Assembly (NCBI GenBank): GCA_036583965.1 | Contig: JAZBQD010000030.1 | Coordinates: 87,713,300-87,777,299 of the forward strand | DNA length: 64,000 nt | Source of the DNA: Prunella strophiata | Taxonomy: Eukaryota; Chordata; Aves; Passeriformes; Prunellidae | Direction of reading: 5' to 3' | Shown: positions 62,162-64,000 of the stretch, piece after piece | Layout: each line of letters starts with the position of its first letter | How positions within the stretch are numbered: position 1 is the first letter of the stretch | Notes under the pieces: model-generated | Database searches by the model: none | What the model was told of the DNA's origin: nothing | Seen by the model: only the letters and a program-made list of their open reading frames with translations | Program-made: the position numbers and the translations under genes

Positions 62162-64000
62162 TTTGGGCAGATCCTCAAATCTCCCCACCCACTTGCTCTG
62201 TAGCATGTGGTTCCTGCCAAGTTCAGTGATGTACAGGAAGAGCAGATGGTGATCCCACTCTTCTCCCCAAATTCAGGATCTGGGGCTCTTGCAAGACTCT
62301 TCTATTTCTGGATGGGTAGGCCTCCACTCCAGGCAAAACACAGGGTGACTCCATAGGATGTTATTTTTCCAGGCTGGGGCAGAGATGACACCTGGTTGAT
62401 CAGCCTGGGTGTTTCTATGCTTTGCCACTACTTCTCTTCTTTGTTATATTTACATATTTTGATATACAGCAATTTCTTCTCAGCTCTCAAGGCTGCTCCT
62501 CTCCAACAGCCAGTAACTCTCATGGAGCTGTCCATAGCCATGCACCCTCCATATACAACCTGTGCCCTGACTTTTTGGTCCTTAGCTGTTATTCCACACT
62601 CAAACCCCACAGCAGACACAGGCTCTTGCAGCCAGATGGTGATAAGCCTGGCAGGACAGGGCAGGGGCCTGGCAAGGTAAAGCAGAGTTAGCAAAAGGCC
62701 TGTGGCTGCTCTTCCTGGGCTTGCTACCACATATAAATGTTTAAGGAGAATAAGCAGAATTTTCTGTCACAGTGATGTACCAATTACATATCTTCCCAGC
62801 CATCACAGGAAGAGAACTTCATAGACTGCCCATTGCAAACTCCTTGTCCTGTGTCTCATTACTGCACATGCTGCTGGTGTGCAGCAGCTCTTTATTTTCC
62901 TACAGTTGTGAAGGTAGGAAAAAGGGTAAAAGTTTCCCTTCCCCATCTTCAGAAGTACCAAACCTGTTCTGTCCTAGTAAACTGCAGCTATTCTGGCAGG
63001 GAACAACCACTTGGAATTTCTAGTCTCTGTGTCTTCTCCTGGAATACCTCCCAACTGAAATCACCCAGGTGCCTGCTGTGGATTTCAGGAATATGGATAA
63101 ATATCTGGATTCCATAAGTTGCTTCTTCTACACTCCTTTAAATTAAGGATAACCATATAGACTTCTGTGAAACATTGATGGGAAAAAAAGGTTCTGAGAC
63201 TTAGAGGTGAAATTTTTCAAGGCTGTGAATGTATACACAGCCAAGTGTTAAAACCTAGAAAAAGTTTGAAAAAGAAATTAAAATTTGAAAAAGAGATTAA
63301 ATGTATAAATGAGAGGCATTTTAAAGAGAGAGCAACAGAAGTCTGCACAGCAACAATTAGGGATATTATGTAAAAGGTTTTATATTGAAAGAGAGAATTT
63401 ATATGTCTCTGTGAATGGGACAAAATTTAAACCAGAATTAGTCTTGTTGGCAGAATAGCAATTCTGCCTATTGAAAGTTTATTGTTTATATAAACTGATA
63501 TAAGGAGTATTATGTTTATAAACTCTAATGATCACAGAGTCAATGGCTCAAATTTCAGAAAAAAAGGGTTCAACTATGTTAGAGGCCACATAATAATTAT
63601 TTGATGATTACAATTTACAACAAAATTATTAAACATGTTTGTTCTTAGGTACCTGTGACATTCAGTGTGAAGAGCCTCAAAGAAGTTTTGCTGTCCTTAA
63701 TATTTTCAGGGATCTGTCAGCAAAATTTACTTTGGAGAGCAAAACTATCTCTCCCTGCAATCAACACAGTCACCCACACTGACTTCAGAGGGAGCTGCAT
63801 CAGGCACTGGTGACCAGCTCTAAAATTGAAGTAATTTCAGCAAGTTTCAGGGAAAGGAGGGGTGTTCAGCAGGACACAGCTCTGGCCTTTGGAGTAAATG
63901 CATTTACATTTGAATAAGTCTTTATAATATATATTTATATTTATACTACAATCTTTATGAATATGTGGGGAAGGAGCTCATAGAGGATGTAGCAATGCAG
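62162..64000. other. Unique non-coding DNA
   Basis: No gene or repeat is recognised up to the end of the window. Confidence 0.4.

Overview
This window looks like a gene-poor, AT-rich stretch of a bird nuclear genome, most likely a songbird (passerine). The basis is the repeat content. There are several CR1 LINE 3' ends with the avian ATTCTGTGATTCTG-type terminus, and solo LTRs of the ERVL type that I recognise from avian genomes, with 5-bp target-site duplications. I see no mammalian SINEs or L1. I find no complete protein-coding gene, tRNA, rRNA, CRISPR array or bacterial-type feature. Apart from reading frames carried by tandem repeats, open frames are short and unrecognised, so the window is best read as intergenic or deep intronic DNA.

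Layout. 1-7480: mostly unique DNA with two CR1 fragments and one complete 586-bp solo LTR (4069-4654). 7488-8631: a complete solo LTR of a second family, with a small internal minisatellite (four 38-bp units). 8637-23465: mostly unique DNA with A-rich tracts, CR1 pieces, one LTR 3' end (20727-20804) and AT-rich homeodomain-like blocks that may be conserved non-coding elements. 23466-23970: a pure (AT)n tract of about 460 bp passing into a TTTATA hexamer repeat. 28692-29254: an A-rich tract and an AAAAG microsatellite. 32024-32418: the best-preserved CR1 copy. 34470-34735: a probable third LTR type.

The main feature is 35131-39096. This is a minus-strand solo LTR of the same family as 7488-8631. 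Its internal minisatellite has grown to about 88 copies of a 40-bp unit (about 3.5 kb), and about 0.5 kb of the LTR 3' half has been lost. The LTR ends and a CATGG duplication are still visible on both sides. The two copies together show that the tandem repeat is intrinsic to the LTR family and has expanded about twenty-fold at one locus. Every long reading frame over it (up to about 1250 codons, three frames on one strand) is a by-product of a stop-free repeat unit.

39267-64000 returns to unique AT-rich DNA with a CR1 3' end, a 44-base poly(A), small tandem duplications, a GC-rich island near 50.9 kb and further candidate conserved blocks. Three short candidate exons with good splice signals are reported as low-confidence findings rather than genes. 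I did not find a convincing new biological system. The LTR-borne minisatellite expansion is the most unusual object here.
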